A stretch of DNA of 8,604 nucleotides, from the NCBI GenBank assembly GCA_902782705.1, contig CACZOL010000208.1, positions 1-8,604 on the forward strand, given 5' to 3'. Made by a program: the position numbers and the translations under genes. The notes beneath the pieces were generated by a model that had not been told where the DNA came from, did not search any database, and saw nothing but the letters and a program-made list of their open reading frames with translations. Position 1 is the first letter of the stretch. The number at the start of each line of letters is the position of its first letter. Shown piece by piece: positions 1-6,101 of this stretch. Source of the stretch: an uncultured Selenomonadaceae bacterium (lineage in GTDB: Bacteria; Bacillota; Negativicutes; Selenomonadales; Selenomonadaceae).

Positions 1-512
1 AGCCGCGAGAGCAGTTCTGCTTTCTTCTGTTGGAATTCGTCCTCGGTGACGACGCCTTGGTCGCGGAGCTGGCCGAGGCGCTCAATCGCCGCCATCACGT
101 CCTCTTTTTCCTCCGCTTCAACATCGATGACAGGGCCCGTCGCCATCTTGCCTGCGTTCTTTTGCGCTAAAGATTTGAGCTTCTGGCATTCCTCCGTCTC
201 GCAGCTCACGAGGAACTCTTCGCCCGTGTCGAGCTTGCAGGCGCAGCAGAGCTCTTTGCTGTTGCCGCCGAGCACGAGCCCCGCGAGGAGCCCCACCGGC
301 CCGAGCGCGATCGCGCCCAGCGTGCCCCAGCCCGCTTTGCCGAGAATGCTGTACTTGTTTTCCTCCGTGATGTGCTCCACCGCGACCAGATGGTCGTTCA
401 GGCTGATTTTCCGGGACTTGAAGAAGCCCTCGGGAATTTCCAGCGTGTATTTGCCGAATATTGAGGAGGAAATTTCCGCCCCGTTGGGAAGACCGCCGCC
501 GATAACTTTCAT
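1..512 (-). CDS. SHOCT-domain protein with glycine-rich hairpin and cysteine cluster (3' end outside window)
   Basis: Not recognised as a named gene; its function is unknown. The visible 170 codons begin at the ATG at 512, chosen because GGAGG lies 7 nt upstream; an in-frame ATG at 530 lies upstream of that site and is less likely. Residues about 34-56 are a mixed polar segment. Residues 58-83 are glycine- and leucine-rich (GKAGWGTLGAIALGPVGLLA begins it), which could be a short membrane hairpin or glycine zipper. Five cysteines follow at 89, 90, 92, 104 and 109. Residues about 142-170 match the SHOCT motif (short C-terminal domain: ERLGQLRDQGVVTEDEF, then KK and LL). SHOCT normally ends a protein, so only a few residues should be missing at the window edge. 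Known SHOCT proteins are often small and membrane-associated, and the motif is thought to mediate oligomerisation. There is no signal peptide. A strong hairpin separates it from the RNase H gene upstream, so it is probably a separate transcription unit. Confidence 0.85.
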   Translation of the reverse strand, partial: MKVIGGGLPNGAEISSSIFGKYTLEIPEGFFKSRKISLNDHLVAVEHITEENKYSILGKAGWGTLGAIALGPVGLLAGLVLGGNSKELCCACKLDTGEEFLVSCETEECQKLKSLAQKNAGKMATGPVIDVEAEEKEDVMAAIERLGQLRDQGVVTEDEFQQKKAELLSR

Positions 513-519
513 GATACCG

Positions 520-524
520 CCTCC
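520..524 (-). promoter_or_regulatory. Ribosome binding site of the SHOCT-domain gene
   Basis: On the minus strand GGAGG is followed by 7 nt and then the ATG at 512. It decides between the two in-frame ATGs (530 and 512) in favour of 512, since the upstream ATG precedes the site. Confidence 0.75.
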
Positions 525-545
525 AACCATTTATTTTGATGACAT

Positions 546-592
546 GAATATATTCGCGATGGCTCTGCGAATCTCCTTTTCCGTTCGGAAAA
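546..592 (-). promoter_or_regulatory. Dyad-rich upstream region of the SHOCT-domain gene (candidate operator or promoter)
   Basis: Three inverted repeats are packed into 47 bp. They are a perfect 10-bp palindrome GAATATATTC (546-555), ATTCGC/GCGAAT arms at 552-557 and 567-572, and TTTTCCG/CGGAAAA arms at 577-583 and 586-592 with a 2-nt centre. On the minus strand TATATT (552-547) could serve as a -10 element, but no good -35 hexamer is visible, so the promoter assignment is weak. The local AT content exceeds that of the neighbouring genes. The symmetry suggests binding by a dimeric regulator; which one cannot be told. Confidence 0.35.
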
Positions 593-605
593 CTTTTGAT
601 GATGA

Positions 606-649
606 AACGCAAGGGGGCGCATGGAAAACTCCATGCGCCCCCTTGCGTT
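606..649 (-). terminator. Strong hairpin terminator after the RNase H gene
   Basis: A perfect 20-bp inverted repeat (606-625 with 630-649) encloses the 4-nt loop AAAC (626-629). Its first base on the minus strand coincides with the last base of the RNase H stop codon (651-649, TGA). The run of T on the exit side is poor (TTTCATCATC), so it may act through the stability of its stem, protect the 3' end of the mRNA, or be a less efficient intrinsic terminator. There is no T-tract in the plus direction. Confidence 0.7.
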
Positions 650-1746
650 CAATGCCGCCGCTTTGTGAACCAGCGGCGGAACTTCCAGCGGACGAAGCCC
701 GCCAGACTTTCATGATAGACCGCGCGAAAAAGGTCTTTGTCCGCGGTGGAGAGCTTGCCGTCCGTTAAAAGATGGAAGCGGTCGGCGTCGCTCGTCAGTT
801 TCTTGTTGATGCGCTCCAGCTCCTTGATGCGGTTTTTCGCCGTTTCGAGCTGTTTCGCGAAATCCGGCACCCATTTCTTTTCCGCGACGGTCCGCTTGGC
901 CGCCGCAGTCGCGAGCCAGTCGCAGCGCTCGTTCATCAGGTTGCCGTTGTGCCCCTTGACCCAGAACCACTCGATTTCATAAGCTTCGACGAGGTTGGAA
1001 AGCTCGATCCAAAGGTCGTTGTTCAAAAGCATCTCGACGGGTCCGGACGTCTGCCAGATTCTCGACGTGACGCCCTGATACAGGTATTGGCTGTCCGTGT
1101 AGAGCTCGACCGACGCGCCGATTTTCGCGACGCTTTCCAGCGTCCGGAGTGCCGCGACGGCGGCGAGAAGCTCCATGCGCGAGCTGTTCGTCATGTCGAC
1201 GCCGCCCGACAGTTCCTTGCGGTTTCCGTTCGGCAGGCAGATGACCGCCGCGTAGCCGCCCGCGCCGTCTTCGTGAACGAGACAGCCGCCGTCCGTGTAA
1301 ATCTTGATGGGCGCGCCCGCCCCCGTACGTCCGTCGGGAACGAGCTGCGACCGCGCGCCCGGGTGATGCGCGGTCTTGCCGCGCACGCTGTGCGGCGTGT
1401 TTTTCGGCGCGCGGACGACGGTGCGTCTCGGCGGCTTGCCGCCGGTCATATAGGCTTTCGCCGCTTCCAGCGTCGTGAAGCGCTGGCTCTCCGCTCCGTT
1501 GTATCCGCGTACCTGCTCTTCACATTCCGCGGCGCTGTAATAAATGCCTGGCACGCGTCCGCGCCGCACAGCGTAAATGCCCTTTTTCACCGGCGTCTCT
1601 CCTGCAAGATACCGGCGTGCCGCTCCCTCGTCCTGGAAACGGCGTCCTTCCGCGCCCGGAAAGCCGTCGAGCGCTTTCTGGTATGACTCGACGTCGTGAT
1701 AGATCCCGGGTGCGTGGCCCTTCCTAACTGCGTATATCCATGTCAT
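649..1746 (-). CDS. Ribonuclease HI with two viroplasmin-type hybrid-binding domains
   Basis: A 365-residue cytoplasmic endonuclease predicted to cut the RNA strand of RNA-DNA hybrids (R-loops, primers). Residues 4-48 and 57-101 are two copies of the viroplasmin/HBD domain (each starting IYAVR-x-G and containing PGIY). A basic, proline-rich linker (about 103-145) leads to the RNase H fold (146-287). The catalytic acidic set is in place: D152 (YTDGG), E192 (RMELLAA), D218 (YTDSQY) and D276 (NERCDWLA), with H266 in GHNGN. A tail of about 80 residues follows. It has a likely coiled coil at 296-318 and ends in a very basic, Trp-containing stretch, an addition not normal for RNase HI. The ATG at 1746 has a full anti-SD match (AAGGAGGTGA), but 12 nt away; an in-frame TGA lies just upstream, so no earlier start exists. 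The gene is divergent from the efflux operon and has its own promoter. It could be named rnhA by function; the family call is firm. Confidence 0.95.
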   Translation of the reverse strand: MTWIYAVRKGHAPGIYHDVESYQKALDGFPGAEGRRFQDEGAARRYLAGETPVKKGIYAVRRGRVPGIYYSAAECEEQVRGYNGAESQRFTTLEAAKAYMTGGKPPRRTVVRAPKNTPHSVRGKTAHHPGARSQLVPDGRTGAGAPIKIYTDGGCLVHEDGAGGYAAVICLPNGNRKELSGGVDMTNSSRMELLAAVAALRTLESVAKIGASVELYTDSQYLYQGVTSRIWQTSGPVEMLLNNDLWIELSNLVEAYEIEWFWVKGHNGNLMNERCDWLATAAAKRTVAEKKWVPDFAKQLETAKNRIKELERINKKLTSDADRFHLLTDGKLSTADKDLFRAVYHESLAGFVRWKFRRWFTKRRH

Positions 1747-1758
1747 GTAAAGCTTGTT

Positions 1759-1768
1759 TCACCTCCTT
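1759..1768 (-). promoter_or_regulatory. Ribosome binding site of the RNase H gene, long spacing
   Basis: The minus strand reads AAGGAGGTGA, a full-length match to the 16S anti-SD sequence. It is followed by 12 nt before the ATG at 1746, longer than the usual 5-9 nt. No in-frame start codon sits closer to it, so the ATG is kept. Confidence 0.8.
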
Positions 1769-1778
1769 CCATCACTAC

Positions 1779-1787
1779 ATTATACCA
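1779..1787 (-). promoter_or_regulatory. Extended -10 promoter of the RNase H gene
   Basis: The minus strand carries TGGTATAAT: a perfect TATAAT hexamer (1784-1779) with the TGN extension (1787-1785). No convincing -35 hexamer is seen 17-18 nt upstream, which is tolerated in extended -10 promoters. The predicted start of transcription is near 1772, giving a leader of about 26 nt that begins just before the ribosome binding site. Confidence 0.65.
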
Positions 1788-1817
1788 TTTATTGCGGAAT
1801 ATAGCGAAGAGATTTTT

Positions 1818-1872
1818 TAGAGAGTGGGGAGTGAGGAGTGGGGATAAGCGGTCGCTTATGCCGCGAAGCGGT
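1818..1872. repeat. Purine-rich and dyad-rich intergenic stretch
   Basis: Positions 1818-1843 are almost purely A/G/T on the plus strand, with repeated GAGTGGGG/GTGAGGAGT units. An inverted repeat ATAAGCG/CGCTTAT follows (1844-1850 with 1853-1859), then CCGC-GAA-GCGG (1861-1871). The heptamer AAGCGGT occurs twice, at 1846-1852 and 1866-1872, exactly 20 bp apart. It lies just upstream of the efflux promoter. It could be an operator or part of a dispersed intergenic repeat; neither can be settled from this window. Confidence 0.45.
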
Positions 1873-1897
1873 TGTGTGGAGTTTTTACGCGATTTTG

Positions 1898-1906
1898 TGG
1901 TATAAT
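1898..1906 (+). promoter_or_regulatory. Extended -10 promoter of the efflux operon
   Basis: TGGTATAAT gives a consensus TATAAT (1901-1906) preceded by TGN. The best -35 candidate (TGGAGT at 1877-1882, 18-nt spacer) matches only three of six consensus bases. Transcription should start near 1913, leaving a leader of about 30 nt that includes the GGAGG at 1932-1936. Confidence 0.65.
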
Positions 1907-1931
1907 AATTTAATATGAAATCGGAATTGAC

Positions 1932-1936
1932 GGAGG
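1932..1936 (+). promoter_or_regulatory. Ribosome binding site of the adaptor gene
   Basis: GGAGG is followed by 7 nt and the ATG at 1944. The ideal spacing fixes the start of the lipoprotein signal peptide. Confidence 0.8.
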
Positions 1937-1943
1937 ATTTTCC

Positions 1944-3032
1944 ATGGATCGAAAAATGGTAATCGGCACGGCGCTGCTCCTGTCAGCGGCAATCTTTTCG
2001 GGTTGCGGCAAACAGGCCGCGCCGGAGGTAAAACCGCCGTTGGTGCGCACGCAGACGGTGGCGCAGGGCGCGTCGGCGCGGACGGCGGAATACGCGGGCA
2101 ACGTGCGCGGGCGCTACGAAAAGAATATGGCGTTCCAAGTTGGCGGGCAGATCGTCGCGCGCAGCGTGCAGCTTGGCGACCGTGTGACGGCGGGCACAGT
2201 GATGATGCGGATCGATCCGAAGGACGTCGCGCAGAAGACGGCGGCGGCGGACGCGCAGGCGGAATCGGCCGGCGCGCAGCTCGCGCTGGCCGAGACGAAT
2301 CTTGCGCGATATCGCGAGCTTTATGCGGCCCAGGCCGTCGCCGCGGCGACCCTCGACCAATATCAGACGGCGTACGACGCGGCTCTCGCCGCGTATCAGA
2401 CCGCTGCGGCGCAGGCGACGCAGGCGCACAACGCCCTCTCCTATACGGAGCTGGTCGCCGACGCGGACGGCGTGGTGTCCGCGATCACGGCGGAGGCGGG
2501 GCAGGTAGTCGCCGCCGGGCAGACGGTGCTGACTTTCGTGGAGTCCGGCGAGCTTGAAGTCGAGATCCATGTGCCGGAAAACCGGCTGCCGGATATTTCC
2601 GCCGGGAAATCGGTCGACATATCATTCTGGGCGATGGGGAGTTCGAAGACCCGGGGCGTGATTCGCGAGATCGCGCCGATGGCGGACAACACGACGCGGA
2701 CATACAAGGTTCGCGTCTCGATCCCGACGCCGCCCGCAGGGCTGGGGCTTGGCATGACGGCCAGCGTCAATATTGCGGGGACGGCGTCTCCGGCGGCGAA
2801 AAAAGAAACGACGCTGCCGCTGTCGGCGATTTACCAGACGGGGGAAAAGCCCTGCGTTTGGATTGTCAGGGACGGGAAAGTCACGCTTCGGGAAATTGCC
2901 GTCGTCTCCTTCGGCGCGAACGACGCGATCGTCACGGGGCTGGAAAACGGCGACGTAGTGGTGACGGCGGGCGTCCATAAACTGCACGAGGGCGAAGAGG
3001 TCCGCTTGGGTGCGGAGGCGGAGAAGCCATGA
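1944..3032 (+). CDS. RND efflux periplasmic adaptor (membrane fusion protein), lipoprotein
   Basis: A 362-residue adaptor of the HlyD/AcrA-MexA superfamily, expected to link the inner-membrane pump encoded next to it to an outer-membrane channel. Residues 1-20 form a lipoprotein signal peptide (basic start, hydrophobic LLLSAA, lipobox FSG-C). C21 would be lipidated, and the protein would be anchored in the inner membrane facing the periplasm. Residues about 62-94 and 167-200 are the two halves of the lipoyl/barrel-sandwich domain. Between them, at about 95-166, lies an alanine- and glutamine-rich alpha-helical hairpin that would contact the outer-membrane channel. Residues about 203-278 form the beta-barrel domain and 287-356 the membrane-proximal domain. 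The length is normal for the family. Its stop overlaps the start of the permease gene by 4 bp, so the two should be translationally coupled. The substrate cannot be read from the sequence. The family call is secure. Confidence 0.95.
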   Translation: MDRKMVIGTALLLSAAIFSGCGKQAAPEVKPPLVRTQTVAQGASARTAEYAGNVRGRYEKNMAFQVGGQIVARSVQLGDRVTAGTVMMRIDPKDVAQKTAAADAQAESAGAQLALAETNLARYRELYAAQAVAAATLDQYQTAYDAALAAYQTAAAQATQAHNALSYTELVADADGVVSAITAEAGQVVAAGQTVLTFVESGELEVEIHVPENRLPDISAGKSVDISFWAMGSSKTRGVIREIAPMADNTTRTYKVRVSIPTPPAGLGLGMTASVNIAGTASPAAKKETTLPLSAIYQTGEKPCVWIVRDGKVTLREIAVVSFGANDAIVTGLENGDVVVTAGVHKLHEGEEVRLGAEAEKP

Positions 3033-6000
3033 ACCGCATTACGGAGATTGCACTGAAGAACCGCGACCTCGTCTGGTATTTTGTCATCGTCACGTTTATC
3101 GCGGGCATTTTCTCGTATTATCGGCTGGGCCGTATGGAAGACCCGGCTTTCACGATCCGCATGATGGTCGTGTCGGCGGCGTGGCCCGGCGCGACGGCGG
3201 AGGAAATGCAGGAGCAGGTCACGGATAAGCTCGAAAGCAAGTTCCGCGATATTCCGGGCGTGGATTACATCAAGAGCTATTCGCGGCCCGGGCAGACCGT
3301 CATTTATATCAATCTGAAAGACGAGGTGCCGAAAGAAGACATTCGTCCGACTTGGCGTGATCTCAGGAATTTCGGCGAGGACGTGAAGAAGGATCTGCCG
3401 TCCGGCGTATACGGGCCCTATTACAACGACCGTTTCGACGACGTGTACGGCTCGATTTACGCGATCACCGGCGACGGCTACACTTACGAGGAAATGCGGC
3501 AGACGGCGGAAAAACTGCGCCGCCGCGCCGCGAATGTGGAGAGCGTGCAGAAAGTCTCGCTGATCGGCGTGCAGACGGAAAAAGTCTACGTCGAGGCGGA
3601 AAACGCGAAACTGGCGGAGCTGGGCATATCGCCGCAGACCATCTCGGCCGCCCTCGAGGCGCAGAACGGCAAGGCCCCCTCGGGCATGATCGCGACGGAG
3701 TCGGACAACCTTTTCCTGCGCGTGACGGGACAATTCGACGACGTGGAAGCGATACGCGAGACGCCCATCGCGGCAGGCGGGCGCGTGCTGCGCCTCGGCG
3801 ACATCGCGACGGTGGAGCGGCGTCCGATCGATCCGCCGGAGACGAAAATGTATTTCAACGGCGAGCCGGCCATCGGCGTCGCGATCTCCATGCAGCCGGG
3901 CGGTAATGTCCTGAAGCTCGGCGACGACCTCACAAGACTTGTCGCCGAGACGCAGGAGGAACTTCCCGTGGGGCTCGAGATCCATCGCGTCTCCGACCAG
4001 CCTGCCGTCGTCAAGGACTCCATCGACGAATTTGTCGGCTCGCTTCGTGAGGCCGTCATCATCGTCCTCATCGCCAGCTTCATGAGTCTTGGCCTCAGGG
4101 CGGGCACGGTGGTCGCCCTCTGCATCCCGCTGGTATTGGCGGGAACCTTCTGTTTCATGTATATGCTGGGCATCGACCTGCACAAGGTCTCCCTCGGCGC
4201 GCTGATCATCTCTCTCGGCCTGCTCGTGGACGACGCGATCATCGCCATCGAGATGATGAGCGTGAAGCTGGAACAAGGCTGGGAACGCGTGAGGGCGGCC
4301 TGCTACGCCTGCGAATCGTCGGCGAAGCCGATGCTGACCGGTACATTGATTACCTGCGCGGGCTTTATTCCCGTCGCCTTCTCCAAGGGAAATGCCTCCG
4401 AGTTCTGCGAGGCGCTGTTCCCGGTCATCGCCATCGCGCTGCTTCTGTCCTGGGTCGCCGCCGTGACCGTGACGCCGGTGCTCGGCTACTACCTGATCCG
4501 GGTGAAAGAGGGCGGGGAAAAAGCGCCGGAGGAAATGTATCAGGGGAAATTCTACCAAATCTTCCGCAATATCCTGATCTGGTTCCTGCGCCATCGGGCC
4601 GTCGTGCTGCTGGCGACGGCGGGGATCTTTGCGGGCGCTATCTGGCTCCTCGGCTTCGTGCGGCAGGAATTCTTCCCGCCGTCCCTGCGTCCGGAGATTA
4701 TCGTCGAAATGCGCCTGCCCGAAGGCTCGTCGAAGAAAGCGACGGCCGTTGAGGCCGCACGCTTCGCCGAGATGCTGGACGTCGAAAAGGACAACATGGA
4801 CAGCTACGCTTACTATGTCGGCGAGGGCGCGCCGCGATTCGTGCTGACGACGAATCCGGTGCTTCCGGCGGACAATTACGCGCAGTTCGTCATCGTCGCG
4901 AAGGACGTGGACAGCCGCAAGAAGATCGAGAAAACTGTTCGTGCCGCCCTTGACGAGGAATTCCCGAACGTCCGCGGCAACATCAAGTTCATACAGACGG
5001 GCCCGCCCGCCGACTATCCTGTCATGATGCGGGTATCCGGCTACGACAAGGAAAAAGTCCGCGAGATCGCGAACAGCCTTACCGATATCATGCGGGAGGA
5101 CGCGAACTATACCGACATCAATTTCGACTGGAACGAGAAATCGAAAGCGGTGCGCCTGGCGCTGAACCAGGACAAGCTGAAAAGTCTCGGCGCATCCAGT
5201 CAGGCCGTCGCGCAGACCCTTTACACCGAGCTGACGGGCGCGCGTATCGCGCAGTATTATCGCGGCGACCGCACCATCGACATCGAGCTGCGGCTCGCGG
5301 AAAAGGATCGCAGGGAGCTGTCGGCCCTCGGCGATCTGCCCGTTTACCTGCCGACGGGGACCGTGCCGCTTTCGCAGGTCGCGGATATTTCCTTCACGGC
5401 GGAAGACGGGCTGATCTGGCGGCGCGACCTGATGCCGACCATCACCGTGCAGGCGAATATCCAGCAGGGGACGGCGGACGACGCCGCGAAAAAACTCTAT
5501 GATCGGGCAGCGGAGCTTCGGGAAAGCCTGCCGTTCGGCTATTCGATCACCCCGGGCGGCTCCATGGAGGACAGCGCGAAGTCGATGAAATTCTTGCTCA
5601 CGCCGGTGCCCGCGATGGTATTCATCATCATGACGCTCCTGATGCTCCAGCTTCGAAGCGGCAAGCGCGTCGTAATGACTCTCCTGACCGCGCCCCTCGG
5701 AATCATCGGCGTCACTATCGGCATGCTCGTCTTCGATCAGGCGCTGGGATTCGTTGCAGACCTCGGCGTGCTGGCGCTCGTGGGCATGATCATCCGCAAC
5801 TCGGTCATACTGATCGAGCAGATCAAGGACCATCTGGCGGAGGGCGAGACGCTCTGGGACGCGATCCTCGATTCTGCCGTCCTCCGCTTTCGCCCGATCA
5901 TGCTGACGGCGGGGACCGATATTCTTGGCATGATCCCGCTCATGACCAGTCCGTTTTGGGCGCCGATGGCGGTGGCGATCGCTGCGGGCCTTATCATCGC

Positions 6001-6067
6001 GACGTTCTTGACGCTCTTGGTGCTGCCGGTCATGTACGCGGTGGCCTATCGGGCGGAAGAAGCGTAA
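3029..6067 (+). CDS. RND-family efflux permease (AcrB/HAE1-like)
   Basis: A 1012-residue proton-driven inner-membrane pump with the full family length (about 1000-1050). The expected order is visible: TM1 (about 13-31), a first large periplasmic loop (32-340), TM2-TM6 (341-490), TM7 (523-543), a second periplasmic loop (544-856) and TM8-TM12 (857-1005). The proton-relay aspartates in TM4 are D401 and D402 (GLLVDDAII). In TM10 the position of the AcrB lysine (K940) is taken by R923 (GMIIRNSVILIEQ). I recall RNSVIL-type TM10 motifs in a subgroup of RND pumps, so the arginine is probably a subfamily trait. Residues 952-960 (LRFRPIMLT) match the conserved TM11 entry. The ATG at 3029 overlaps the adaptor stop (ATGA), with GGAG at 3020-3023. 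Drugs, dyes, bile salts or other amphiphiles are plausible substrates, but none can be deduced. No TolC-like gene follows; the diguanylate cyclase gene starts 34 bp after the stop. Confidence 0.95.
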   Translation: MNRITEIALKNRDLVWYFVIVTFIAGIFSYYRLGRMEDPAFTIRMMVVSAAWPGATAEEMQEQVTDKLESKFRDIPGVDYIKSYSRPGQTVIYINLKDEVPKEDIRPTWRDLRNFGEDVKKDLPSGVYGPYYNDRFDDVYGSIYAITGDGYTYEEMRQTAEKLRRRAANVESVQKVSLIGVQTEKVYVEAENAKLAELGISPQTISAALEAQNGKAPSGMIATESDNLFLRVTGQFDDVEAIRETPIAAGGRVLRLGDIATVERRPIDPPETKMYFNGEPAIGVAISMQPGGNVLKLGDDLTRLVAETQEELPVGLEIHRVSDQPAVVKDSIDEFVGSLREAVIIVLIASFMSLGLRAGTVVALCIPLVLAGTFCFMYMLGIDLHKVSLGALIISLGLLVDDAIIAIEMMSVKLEQGWERVRAACYACESSAKPMLTGTLITCAGFIPVAFSKGNASEFCEALFPVIAIALLLSWVAAVTVTPVLGYYLIRVKEGGEKAPEEMYQGKFYQIFRNILIWFLRHRAVVLLATAGIFAGAIWLLGFVRQEFFPPSLRPEIIVEMRLPEGSSKKATAVEAARFAEMLDVEKDNMDSYAYYVGEGAPRFVLTTNPVLPADNYAQFVIVAKDVDSRKKIEKTVRAALDEEFPNVRGNIKFIQTGPPADYPVMMRVSGYDKEKVREIANSLTDIMREDANYTDINFDWNEKSKAVRLALNQDKLKSLGASSQAVAQTLYTELTGARIAQYYRGDRTIDIELRLAEKDRRELSALGDLPVYLPTGTVPLSQVADISFTAEDGLIWRRDLMPTITVQANIQQGTADDAAKKLYDRAAELRESLPFGYSITPGGSMEDSAKSMKFLLTPVPAMVFIIMTLLMLQLRSGKRVVMTLLTAPLGIIGVTIGMLVFDQALGFVADLGVLALVGMIIRNSVILIEQIKDHLAEGETLWDAILDSAVLRFRPIMLTAGTDILGMIPLMTSPFWAPMAVAIAAGLIIATFLTLLVLPVMYAVAYRAEEA

Positions 6068-6101
6068 TCCTTCCTGTTAAGGTTTTTTCGGAGTGTGTTT
6101 T

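Noticed and set aside
118..612. Minus-strand open frame overlapping the SHOCT-domain gene in another frame
   Set aside because: The translation is low-complexity Arg/Gly-rich. The overlapping frame from 512 has the SHOCT motif and a well-placed ribosome binding site.
46..768. Plus-strand open frame across the SHOCT-domain gene and the intergenic region
   Set aside because: It reads antisense through a recognisable SHOCT domain, through the terminator hairpin and into the RNase H gene; no domain or ribosome binding site supports it.
1747..1943. Small RNA or riboswitch in the divergent intergenic region
   Set aside because: Each predicted leader is only about 25-30 nt, too short for a riboswitch, and no terminator-like hairpin with a T-tract is present.
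2831..5833. An open frame of about 1000 codons on the minus strand, antisense to the efflux genes
   Set aside because: It is fully covered by two secure family members on the plus strand. Its translation is rich in Arg, His and Asp with no domain pattern, as expected from the antisense frame of GC-rich codons, and no ribosome binding site supports it.
6071..6088. CCTT-loop-AAGG followed by six T between the pump and the cyclase genes, resembling a terminator
   Set aside because: The stem is only 4 bp with a 6-nt loop, too weak for an intrinsic terminator; the T-run mainly precedes the cyclase ribosome binding site. At most it might cause partial attenuation.
6093..6101. GTG start giving three extra residues on the diguanylate cyclase
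   Set aside because: The GTG overlaps the GGAG ribosome binding site, which is ideally spaced for the ATG at 6102.
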